A stretch of 64,000 nucleotides of DNA. Origin: Cyprinodon diabolis (Eukaryota; Chordata; Actinopteri; Cyprinodontiformes; Cyprinodontidae). Where the stretch lies: assembly GCA_030533445.1 (NCBI GenBank), contig CM060070.1:31978001-32042000 (forward strand), written 5' to 3'. This document shows, piece after piece, positions 10,777 to 23,000 of this stretch. A program made the position numbers and the translations under genes. Every line of letters begins with the position of its first letter. Positions within the stretch are counted from its first letter, which is position 1. Under the pieces are notes generated by a model. It was not told the DNA's origin and searched no databases. It saw only the letters and a list, made by a program, of their open reading frames with translations.

Positions 10777-10943
10777 GGTCTTATAATGGCGCGACTAGCG
10801 GCCTTCAGATTGCTGTTCGATGTTATCTGCGCTCTTCTCGTTAGACCTGGGATATAAAGCATTAACTCTGCTCTTGATTAGCCAGGTCTGCTCTAAGATG
10901 GCCGCGTAGTGCAGTCGGAGTAACGCGGTTGTTACATGTCAAC
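10777..10943 (+). promoter_or_regulatory. polrmt: POLRMT proximal promoter and 5' leader
   Basis: This stretch lies between the CTAA microsatellite and the start codon and is clearly richer in G+C and CpG than the DNA upstream. A YY1-like AAGATGGCCGC lies at 10895-10905; that motif is common in promoters of housekeeping and mitochondrial genes, and this copy differs by one base from the usual GGCGGC form. I see no convincing TATA box at a fixed distance. The leader has upstream ATGs: 10898 (three codons then stop) and 10936 (a short frame overlapping the true start out of frame). The exact transcription start cannot be fixed from sequence. Confidence 0.55.
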
Positions 10944-11079
10944 ATGTCTCTCCTCAGAGTTTGCTCCACCTTAGGAAGGAGCCTTGGTCGGCGCAGTTTA
11001 GCGGACGCTCGCAGGTGTTTAGCGGAGCGCTGTCAGCTTTGTGTGTCGTTGAGAAGCGGAACAATCAGAAGGATATCAG
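10944..11079 (+). CDS. polrmt: POLRMT exon 1: start codon and mitochondrial presequence
   Basis: The exon encodes residues 1-45 and ends in phase 1 at a GTGAGC donor. The peptide begins [18 protein letters not shown] and has about ten Arg, many Ser and Leu and few acidic residues, which is typical of an amphipathic matrix-targeting presequence. I chose the ATG at 10944 because it opens the frame that continues into exon 2. The ATG at 10936 is out of frame and stops quickly, and the in-frame codons before 10944 contain no ATG. Confidence 0.9.
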
Positions 11080-14000
11080 GTGAGCAGCAGTGGCAGCAGG
11101 GACCTCTGCTGCCTCTGGATGTAACAGTTTATCCTCTATGAAAAACTTAATTCTATACAGTCGAGGCTTTTCGTGTATAAAAACACTCTTATATCCAGGT
11201 TTTTACTTAAAACGTAATTATTTCAGCCAATATCGTTGTTAAATTCCCGACTCTCGACTGAACATTCCTTCCTTGATGCTTATCAAAAAGAGATGAAATC
11301 ACCTATTTCTAAGCAAATGTACATAATTAACCACCTGCAGTCAGTGCTGTCGAGGCGGACATTACTAAGCGACCAGCTGTAACTTCTAGTCGGTAAATAA
11401 AACGACGATGATAAAGATCTCTTGTTTCTTCGTCCTTGGGCAACACAGGCTGAGCCTCCATTTCTCCCTCATGTTTACAGCAGCGCGAGCTTCTCTAATT
11501 AGTCTGAGCATAAGAATATTAGTTTTAAATTTCAGTTTCTTCCCGTTTCTCTGGTTTATAGATGTGACAGAGGTCCTTATCATAATCCGACAGGCTGTTA
11601 TTGCAGATGTCTGTTGATATTCATAAATTATTAAATTGGTTTAAAGTCAATAATTAGATCTTCCTTTCTGATCTTGCTTGCATCTGTAGTCAAAACAGAA
11701 CTTGGGAGGTTGTGACAAACAAGAATTATTGTTTACAAATTGAAGGAGAATGTATGAAATATTATATATCAAGCTAATGCCAAATTGGGTTTTGGTAAAG
11801 TGCTGCAAAGAGTTTCATGTTGGTGATTTTAATTGATTTCTTTATTATTTGTGAGTGTAGTAATGTTGGAAACAAAATAGTAAATCAAGACACTGGAAAG
11901 AAATGAAGCTTATTTTTAATTTTGATCAGTTTTGTTGTGCTTTATGCTATATAAAGTTCATTTAAACAGTATTACAATATCTGTTATAGCATTACAATAT
12001 GACAATATCTGAAGCTTTAACCATAACTGTACAGTTGCACAATAGTTGTGTCAATTTCATTGTATGCATTATTGATGCAGTTACAACTGGATTTTATATT
12101 CTAAATAAATCTATTTACACTCAAGGTTGTAGTGGCATCTTTGGCCATGCACATACAGTTTCTAGAGATTGATATGAATTGATCAAAAGCTCAAGGGGAG
12201 TTGAAGGGACTTTTTGATAATGGAAAATAGGGCAGGGGCAAGAAAAATAATCATTCATATACAAGCATTCCAAATTAGACCTGTCCTAATTTAGAGTGAA
12301 AAACTAACTCTTTGGTTTTTGAGATTTAGAAACATTTTATATTTTATTGGAGTTAGTGGTTGTCTTACTGATAGATGAACCTGACTGTTGTTTTTATTTT
12401 TTTAGGAACACCTTGGTACCTACAAAGAAGAAATGTTTCGACTGTTATCCCAAAATCAGAGGATGTAAAGAAACGTGTAAATGAACAGTCTCAGTTGTTA
12501 GATGGTACGTTTGCTTAGATCGCATTTATCATTATGAATTGTCACTATAGATTGGAGAATCAGATTCGATAGAAGTCCTCAACATGTATGTTGCAAGGCA
12601 AACCTTTTTTTTTTTTTTAAAGATAATGCATTACTAGTTAAACAACGTGCTAGTTTTCTAAGGTAAACACATTATTTCTTTATTTGCACTGATTTGTTTA
12701 TGTTTTTCTTTCCTTTCTTTTACATAGTCCTTGAAGCCAGGATCCAGCAACTTCAGTCCGACGTCGTTTTAGATGTCCAACATGCAAAAGTGCAGTTTGT
12801 TAAAGCCCCCTCTTTTGAAGGGGGTGTTTCATCCGGAAGGACTGCAAAAGGATCCCCTAAGGACAAAAAGGACATTTCTAAATCTGGACAGATGGTTACG
12901 AAAGGCGCCTCTAAGTCTCAGCCCAGTCGCTGGATGGAAAAATTATCTCAGGAGAAGAAAAATAAACTTAAAAAACAGCAGGACGTCCAGCAAAAAATTG
13001 TTAAAGAGAAGCTTCCAGGGAAATCTAAAGGTAGCAAAAGCACCTTAATGCCAACTGGTACAACACACAAAACAATATCTTCTGCAGCAAAGAAGAGCAG
13101 TGGGGGCACAAAGCTGTCAGAGGAAATGCGTGCCTCAGTGTCTTCAGTAGCTGCTGTCACTGCGACCGGCTCAGCAAAAGCAGCTGTGACACCTACAAAA
13201 TTTAAACAGAAACGGAAAGACTCAAAAAATAAGGGCTCTGATAAAGAAGCTTCAAAAACGACTGTCCCAGAGCACAAAGACAAAGACCTTGCTGAGGTTG
13301 AGGAGCTGGAAAAAAGACTCAACCAGCAAGTACAACATTGGACGTGTTTGAATAGCTCAGACATCTTCCAAGAGAGCAGCGCGTGCAGCTCAAATGGGGA
13401 CACCCAGCTCAGCATCCGCTCCTACCTGGAGGCATGTGTGTTTGTAGGGGATATTGAACGCTCGCAGAGTTTCCTGCTCAGTCAGCACAGAGTTATGAGT
13501 CGACGTAAACATCTGACCACAGATGTTTACAACATTATGATGAGAGTCTGGGCCAAAAAGGTAGGTGCCCCCTTCTGTTAATTGCTTTAAATTTAGATAT
13601 GTTACAACAAACCTCCTTAAGTTTAACTGGTGGTTTTATGTGGCGATAATATAAAGTAGAGCGGACATATCAAGAGGAAGCGATAGCGTACCTGTCCTTA
13701 TCTGATTCTCTGCAGTGCGTTTAGGTGTAATATTGGACTATAACACATCAATATGCTCTTATCTAAGTCAATCCAGTACCTCTGGACATATGTACAGCAT
13801 TTGTTTTCCCTGCTTATGGGTGAAACTCCAGCCCCCTAAATAAGGACATATAAGTCCCTATTAATGGAGCTAAATTTTTCCCCATCCATCTCTCATTTAA
13901 CTTTCAGGATCGTCTCTTGTTAATTAAGGAACATCATTTCTGTATGACGGAGAATTAGGGCCATGCTAGAGAAATTAAGTTGTAACATTATGAGAATAAA

Positions 14001-17000
14001 ATAGTAACATTACGAGAATAAACCCGTTTGAGAAAGAAAGCTTCAAGCTCTGACCTGCATATGATGGCCGACCAGCAGCATCAAACAGCAACCTAAGTCC
14101 ACTTTGACCTACTGCCCAATTTGATGCTGATGTGCTAAATGATTTCCTTATTTGTCAAATCAGAGCCAACGCATAACTTCACATGATGCTAGTCATTCCT
14201 CATTTAAGGGAAGAAAGTGCTTCTTGTAGGAGTTGTCATGAAATAGAACTTGTTTCTCATCATTTTAGGACTTTATTTTCTTAATATTACACCTTTATTC
14301 TCGCAATTTTAAAACTTTATTCTCGCAATTTTACGACTTAATTCTCGTAATTTTATGACTTTATTCTCGTAATTTTACAACTTTATTCTCGTAATTTTAC
14401 GACTTTATTCTCATAATTTTACGACTTTATTCTCGTAATTTTACGACTATTCTCTTTGCGACTTTATTCTCGTAATATTCCGACTTTATTCTTGTAATTT
14501 TATGACTTTATTCTAGTAATTTTATGACCATTCTCGTTGCGACTTTATTCTCAAAATAGAAGGAAAAAAATCTCTATCCTGGCCCTAATACTCCGTCGTA
14601 TGTCTGTATGTCTGCCATTGTGCAATTTTTTTCCCATTTTTTAACATTAAATTTTGCTCCATCTTTTAAGTTCAGTGACCTCATTTTAGAGAAATTGTCA
14701 GAGTTTTACACTTTTATGTTAAAAATTATTCACTAAGCACCCTAGGACTTCAGAGAGCCCCTAAAGTGGAAAACTTTTAGGAGGGGGTAGCAGAGTAAAG
14801 GGGGCTTGATGCACTCAGATGCTACACTTTTTTTTATTGTTGAATATTTAGAAATTCTTGTATTGTTTTTATCCCACTTTGAAATGGTGCATTAATTTCT
14901 GTCAGTCTAACAGACAAAATAAGAATTATACTTAAAATATGCAGTTGGGAAATCTTGAGAGATTAAGTTATCAAAGCAAGTTAATTTCAGAATGACATCT
15001 TTCTAAAATGGTGTAAGCTGTGTATTCTTTGCACTGCATGCATGGCCTTTGGATATTATATAAAGGCTTGTGTTGTAGTTTTCTTTAGTTTAATATCACC
15101 TCAAACAATACTGACTATTTTCTTTTCTTCAGGGCCTGTTGAATCAGATTGGCCGCATCTTCATACTGTTGGAAGAAGCTGGTCTGAAGCCAAACATGGG
15201 CTCCTACTCTGCTGCACTGGAGTGCATGGGTCGCAGTCCAAACTGCTCCCCAAAAGTGATTTCAAGGTACCTTTGAAAATGTGCTGATTTCTTTACAAAC
15301 ACAGATCACAAAGGAATGCGTTTTATCTTTTATAATTTTATTCATGATTTTTGTTTTAATATTATTACCTCTGTCCAAGTGGTTATATTCTTAGGAAAGT
15401 TTGTATGTTTGTCTGTGAAAAGTTATGGATGGATTTTAATGAAAGTTTTACATGGCCTCATGCCAAAGAGCAATTCATTTAAATCGGGTAATTATTCAGA
15501 TCATGTGTGAGTTTTTAGCTATAAGTCACAATTTGGGGCAACATTTGCTGCTTGGCGGAGGTCTGCCTCTTTGAGTGACTTTTTAGTTCTGAAGAACTTT
15601 TGTCATCAACAAAGTAAGAATGATCTCCAGGCTGATCAAAGTTTTAAAGAACACAAGGTTGTAGCAATACCAACTCTTTCCCCTAGAGGTCAGGCTGAGG
15701 GCATCTTTGCAATTTCTATGTCTCTTATCAAAATGAAATATTAATCTGTCTGAATTATCTGTTGTCATAGCTTTTTATTTATTATTGAAGGCTTCAGGTA
15801 TCAGTTAGTTTTCCTATTTGCTATCATATTTATTTTATTGCAAAACTTGAAAATGAAGATTTACGTTAATCAGCCTGGTTATTACTAGGGCTGGAACTAA
15901 CGATTATTTGGCAAAACGATTAATCTGTTGATTTATTATTTTTTTTTATGATGATGAATAGATTAATAATCAGAAAACCAGGTGAAACCAAAGTATTTCC
16001 ACTTGAGGAGTTCTGGATAGAGCATATTGACAGAAAAAGTTTTTTTTTATCTTAAATACAAAAATTATATATATTTGTTTACAATTCTGATATAAATACA
16101 TCTCTAAGCAGGTTGCTCTATCAGCTAAAGGCATGTTTTACAGTCTTTATACTCCATTTAATGCTAATTCGATTACTGGATTAGTTGAGGATTATTTCAA
16201 TAATCGATTAAACTGATTAATTGTTTCAGCCCTAATTATTACATGCAATGACTATTTCACTTGGTGTTTAACCCATCTGTGAGGGACCAAACTTAAATAG
16301 GGACAAAATGTGTTCAAAAATTGAAAAAACCTTTGATTTAACAATGTCAAAAATAATAACAAAGGCTCAAAAGGTAATACAAAATAGTTTAAATAATAAA
16401 TATTAGCTTAAATTTGGCCCATCAGCTGAGGTCAACTAAACAGTGACCAATTCAAACAAAAAACTGACCTACTGATAAAGGTTCTTTAAAAGGAGAAGGA
16501 ATAACCCAAACTTTCCACATGTGTGAGGCACAATTTAACAGAGAAGGAAAAAAAAATCCATACAAAACTAAAACCTAATAAACATGTAAAGCAATTCTTT
16601 AACTTAGCACAAATAATCTCTGAGTATTAAGGTTACAAAGTAACTAAAGTCAGCTGAAACCAAATTCCCCCCTCAGTTCTTTGGGAAAGTGGTTTGTTCC
16701 TAACTTCCACCTCCCGCTGATCTGCATTTGCAGAACCTCAAAGAAAACAAGTGTGAGTTAAACCATTCTGAAATATTAACTAAGGCATGCAACCATTAGA
16801 AAATATACATCTAAATGGAATTACAAACTAAATCTGAAACTAAATATGAACTATGAAATTATACAAACACTTTGTGGTGGAGGTAGAAGGGTCCTCCACA
16901 CCATCCTAAATCTCCCTGATATGGCTCATGGCTTCTAGAAGGAAGTGTGGTAAGAAAAGGATCAGTTGCCATTAAACAGCTGGTCTCTTCCAAGGCTTCA

Positions 17001-20000
17001 TATGAGATTATTTTATTTTTTCCTACACATAAGATTAGTCTGGCGTTATTGTGGCTGCAGGGTGTAGTTCCTCTCCAATTTATCTTAATGTATTTTTATT
17101 ATGTCTGCATAGAAGTAACAATAGAAACAAAATGTGGCAAAGAATAAAACATGATTTGGAATAAAAGTAAAAAAGGTAGTTGGAAGAGCTGATCATAATT
17201 TTTTTTTTTTTTTTTACACCACTGTGTCGCAGTTCCCCTGTGTTTTATCTTCTAGTATTTCAACTGTTAATAGCACTTGCTAAAAACAAACGCAAATAAA
17301 TCAAATTTTGAACCAAGACCTACAACAAATGTGCAAAAAGGTTTTGATTAGAAAAATCCTGAACATTACATCTGTTTCATCCTCTTAATTTTTTTTTTTT
17401 TTAAGCTGCTTTAACTTTTAGGCAGTTTCATGTTTAACCTATTAAATGTGATAGACAAAAAAGAAGTCTGCCGACTGTTCAACTTTGGTAAAGTTGTCCC
17501 TTAATTGGGCCTCATTTCATTCAAACATAAACCTCCTTTGGATTATTTGCTTAAAATTCTTTAAAGTCGTAGGGAAGCGGCTGTTCCAACGGTTGCTGTT
17601 CCGAATTCTCCAGAGTGGTGCCCGACTTCTCATAAGTGAATAAAATGAATGTGATTGGTTGATTATCAAGAAGGAGGGATTGTTGTGGCAGAAGGTCCGC
17701 AAGCAAGTTTGATTGTGGCCGGTTTGTCGGAAGCATCTTGCTAACCAGTTAGCAACTTGGTGCTAGTAGGTTCCCAATGGGAAATCACATTGGGACCAAG
17801 TAGCACTAAATTGGTGACTTAGAAACGACACTGTCAAGGAACGCAATGGACAGCGGAAACATGCAAGAGGATGAGAGTTTTGTGTTGGAGGTTGTGGATG
17901 AGTCTCCTCCAGCATACATTTTTTTTATTTAGAGGAGGAAAGCGGGGACAAAGATGTTGTGGAAGAGGTTGCCAGGGCGGCAGAAGCTTAGTTTGGTGTA
18001 GAAGGCTTACAGCCGTACATGTTTGAGCCCTTGCCTCGCAACACTGCCAGTTCTATTACTGTAGCTCTACGCCTGCTGAAGACACAGACGGCCATCCCTG
18101 TTAACACTGGGATGTAATTCAATGGTAAAGTAAATGATTCTTATTTCAACCGTTGCGCATATTAGCTGCATCATATGAATCAAGATGCTATGACCGAAAA
18201 AATTTGATTGACAGATGACAGTTGATATATGATTGGACGTATTTAGGTGTACAACCTGACATATAACTAACTGGCCTGCGTAAAATAAGAAAAAAACCAA
18301 GACAGATTATAAGATAGGTTTTTTTTTAAAATAGACATTTTCTAACTTTTAGGACAACATGGTTTTATAAAACGTACATTTATATACATGTTTAAGCTAG
18401 AATGATTTGAAATTTAAATATGACTTCCCTACGACTTTAAGCTGTAGTTCTAATCAGGGTAATGACTGGTTTGTGAGGCATTTTGTTCCATCCAGGCCCC
18501 AATACCCTGACACAGTTGCATTAGTAATGTAAAACTGTGTTCTATTTATGTCCTGTTATGATTCCTGTTTCAGTAAGCACATACGCAGGAGTCTATAAAA
18601 ACAGATAATGGGAACATCAGCTTATGCTCTGTGGTCCAATAGCAAGCCAGGTGGCAGGGTGATAAGGTTGGCGGTGGGATCGGGTTGGTCCATCGATCTC
18701 TGTAAACTGATACAAATGTGACATTGCGGTTCTGCAGCCTTGCATTCTTTACCACGCTTTCTGTTATTTGAAGTTCTTCATTTTTAGTTTTTCATCTTTT
18801 TATTTGTTATCTCTGTTCTCCCATTAAGTCGCTTCCACCAAATCCTCTCCCTGAATGTACATTATTTTAGTCTCTCTCTCTCAGAGCCATATGTGTCATC
18901 CCTTTAAGATTTCCTTTTTGGAAGTGCTGTGTCCTCCAGAGCTCTCTGTGTTCCCCAGGGTGCGGCCAAGCAGTCACCAGGCTGATTATGCTCTATCTGT
19001 CAACCTCTCTGCCCTTTTTGTTCCTCTGTACCACATTGCCACTTCCCAGACTAATCCTGCCTTTGTTCGAGACTTTCTCATTTGCTCAGACCAAAATTGC
19101 ACGTTTCAGCACGAGTGTCTCCAAGGCAGGGTGAGAAATACCATGACCCCTTTGTATCACTGTACAGCTGTAGGGTTGCCACGGTCCTTTTGTTGTTATG
19201 CCGAACAGATCCTGGCTCTCGTCTGATTAAGGTTTAATAAGTGGAAGCTGCTGAGCTAGAGTTTTCTCTTGATGCTAATTAGCTCAGTGGTATTTCTAAA
19301 TGTCTAGAGTAAAAGGTGTGCAGACTGAAGCCGAGTTCTGCTGTCCTCTGTGTCTACTGATAAATGGTTTTCTTACTCTCTTCTCTTGGCTTTGTAGTGT
19401 TGTTGTTGTTATGGTGGCCCATAGGGGGCACTCCGAGCAAACGGACCAAATTTTATTTATCATCCCTGAAAGTTTTTCCAAGTTTACATTCTCAGGCAAT
19501 TGGGTGAAATGTAGCCAGTTTTATATTTATCGAGCATACATGGTAAATATGACACAGAGTAAAATGTTTAACTTAAAGCTGTTTCGAGGGCAGTTTTTTC
19601 TATAAACATATTCTGAACACCATAACCTAATTTATCTTGGAAGACAAAATATGTCATTTGCAGTGCCTTGCAAAGCTATTAATAAGCTAGGAATATTTTA
19701 ACATTTTGTCATGCTACAACCACAGATTTAATACATGCCTGAAGTATTTGCTCACCCATCTAAATAGCTGAAATCAGATTTTATAATAACTTCAATGGCC
19801 AACGCTGCATGAAATCAAGCATGCAACTTTATCGACAAGCATTTGTGTGGTTCTCTGACACAATGCTTGCACAATGTGCAACAAGTCCAATCAATGAATG
19901 TTCTCAATTCTAAATATTGCCCTGACAACTTTTATGGTTAAATCATAAAGGCAGTAATGTTTCTAGAAAGGAGGCTTTACTAACATAAATTCACTTCACA

Positions 20001-23000
20001 AATAAAATACCTTCAAATAACGCTTATATTGTGGATTGACCTCCCTGGAATTTAATCTGACATCTAACTATACACATTGCTGTTTTGTGAAGGTGATGGG
20101 GCAGTGGTGTGCAGACTTTTTGCAGTAGTTGTAGATTTAAACACTGGATTTGGCTCCCTAGGGATGTTAATATGCATCTTGGCTTCTAAGTAGGGGTGTA
20201 AATAATAATCGTTTTGTATCGATGCATCGATCCAACAGCCGACGATCCGATGCATCGACATGGCCACAAAAGAATCGATTTATGTTTTTTTCCCCCTCCT
20301 GTCTATTTTTATACATTTGCTCCTGGACGTAATTCTAACTCCCGTGCTGCGGTGGCGTTAAACCTATTTTGCTCTCCTACCTCACTTCCTTTAGCCTCTA
20401 AACTGATTCCGCTTGCACACACACACACACACTCCAGTAAACAGGAGGCAAGACAGACACGGCAGATTCTGGAATATCGAAAATAATAGAATCGTTGGGT
20501 CAAGAAATTGATACTGAATCGAATCGCCATGGTGGGTGCAATTTACACCCCTACTCCTAAGGGGCACGTTAGTATATATTTTGGCTCCAAAGGGGACACA
20601 TTAGCAAACGTTTTAGCTACTAAGGGGGTCATGTAGCACGTTTTTTGGTTTTCAAGGGGGTACTTGAGCAGGCACTTTTGCTTCTGAGAGGGCAGTTTAG
20701 CACACATTTTGGCTTCCAAGAGGGCACTGTAGCATGGGAAATGACTCCCGTGGGGGCACTTTAGCAAGCGTTTTGGTTCCTGACTTGGTGCACCTCCATC
20801 GGGGGCACTTTAGCACACACTTTGGCTCCCAAGAGGGCAGTTTAACATGAGTTTTTCCATAATTAGACAATAGAGGGGCTGGAGGACTATTGGAGAACAC
20901 TTGTAAACAGACACAATGATATCAAAAGAATACAGCTGTGAAGTTGGGCAGAAGTTCTGCTTTTTTTAGTTTGCCACAAACCATTTAAATATTTGTTAGA
21001 AGATGCTCTGGTCAGATGAGACCAAAGTGGATTTTTATGGACCGAACATTGTGTATGGAGGGAACACACCATCTCATGGTGAAATATGGGGGTGGCAGCC
21101 TCATGCGTTGGTCATGCTTTCGTGAAATGTAAACTGAGCTAGATACATGGCAGTCCCCGAAGAAAACTGTCTGTTGCCTGCAAGAGCGCACCTTCCTGCA
21201 TGACGACCACCGTAAGTATAGAGCTAGAGCTACAAACAGCTGAATTCAATCATTCATTCAGCAGACCTTAAAGAATAAAGCTATTTATTTGTGATAAATA
21301 AATATGCACAATTCAGTTTTCAGTTTTTCTTTTTTAACAAATCAAAAAGACAAATTTTAAAAACCACTTTATATTGATCACCTAAATTCCCATTGAAGCT
21401 TTTATGACTTGACAAAATGAGGAAAAGTTAGCGCTATAAATACTTCAGCAAGGAGCTGCAGTTTTATTTAACATATAATTTATATTCAAAAGAGTGTTTG
21501 CTCATTGGTATTATCAGCATTCTGGATTCAGTAATGAAGACTTCTTCTCCCTCGGGAAGATCTCCCAGTGATTCTATTCAAATAAAAATTTCCCTGTTGT
21601 CGGCAGCCATCTGCGTCTGGATCAAACTGTTTGGCCTGACAGAAAGATCTTAAATGCAAATGCACAAATTTATATTCTGAAACTCTTCTCCATGTTCCCC
21701 CACCATTAAAGCTGAATAATCAGAGTCTGCAGGTTATTATCATTCCAGCATCAGCAGGTGGGTCACATGTCATAAACTTTAACTTCTGATGTAGCCATGA
21801 AATCAAATGACATTTCTGAAAATCGAAATAACAAGTTCTTTGAAGGCTTTTATTCTGATAAATATAAACTGTGATGTGTGTGATATCTTCGTTACTATTG
21901 AAGACGTTTTTTTTCATATTCTGAGACACTTCTTTAACACGGGCATCTGATAAATATGCTTTTAGGCCCATTTCTAATTATGTAATGGTATGTTATTTAC
22001 AACTACTTTATACCCATAATTAATTTACTTGAGCTTTGTGTTTTAAAGGACCGCGTTGTTATAGAAACATTTCAAATTATCATAAAACTAAAACCTCTGT
22101 AATCTACCTTGAGTTTTTTTTTGTTGCTTTTGTTCAATAACTTTATGAAGAAAATAGTTTAAAAAAAACTACAGTATTCAATACCAGCCTTTGCTGCTTG
22201 ATATGCCTATTCCGTTTTTCTTTCAGTTTATTTTATTTTTTGATGTCAAAATGTAAAAAATGGCAAGCACAGTTTTGCTTAAGAGTTACTGGTTGATTTA
22301 TTTAGTTATTTGATCATGTTATTATATAAGAAAGCAAAAAAAAAAAAAACACAACAAAACTTCCAGTATTTTTCAAGTATTTCGATGTAATATACTGTAA
22401 TATTATATAAAGATATTTTATCTTAATCCTGTGATTTTGTGATAAACATTGTTTTTCTAATTTCTAAATGAAAATTTGTAAGTTTATCTTTTTTAAGCCT
22501 TTTCTGCCTAATCCTTCTTTATGACCTTTTAAATGATATTTATCTACAATGTGAATTAGTCCCGACCCAGTAAAATATAACCCAGTAAAATCAGCCTTGG
22601 TTTAAATTCAGCTTCTCGATCAGGTCTGATTGTTTATTGGTAGGTCAATTACAAAAATTCACCTTTTTTCAGTTTTTAAACATTTCTGCCCATGGTCTAA
22701 AGTCTAAAGGACATCTCACCTCTTTGCTTTGCATCTCTTTACAGGTTAGCAAGTTGGTTAATGCATAGGGGGGAGGGGTTCCTTTACTTCTGTTTGATTC
22801 AAAATTTCTACCTCCATCATGGAACCCCCAGAACATTCTTTATTTCTGTTAAGTTTGCTCTTTATGTTTAATAGCTAAATTAAAATACAGCTTTCACATA
22901 AGAGCTTAATTGCTCGTACCTCCTTAAAGAGAGCTTGTAAAATCAGCAGATTAGCCTCTGATATCAGTTTAATGTTGAAAGTTTCATAAAAGCAGAACCT

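Larger units (their letters stand above)
13561..15132 (+). other. polrmt: POLRMT intron 3
   Basis: A 1,572-bp intron. It holds the TA-flanked element at 13945-14598 and a Tc1-like terminal remnant at about 14770-14945. Confidence 0.85.

Noticed and set aside
12948..13415. 155-codon minus-strand frame
   Set aside because: It is the antisense of the Lys-rich POLRMT exon 3. Lysine codons read backwards as Phe/Leu, which explains its composition.
18855..19226. 123-codon plus-strand frame in intron 4
   Set aside because: It has no recognisable family and no supporting splice structure. The Ser/Cys/His-rich make-up does not suggest a gene.
20543..20767. Cys/Pro/Lys-rich repeated minus-strand frame
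   Set aside because: It arises from the 32-bp minisatellite; the apparent peptide repeat is just the DNA period.
20150..20850. CRISPR array
   Set aside because: The repeats are contiguous without unique spacers, strongly diverged, and in a vertebrate intron. It is a minisatellite.
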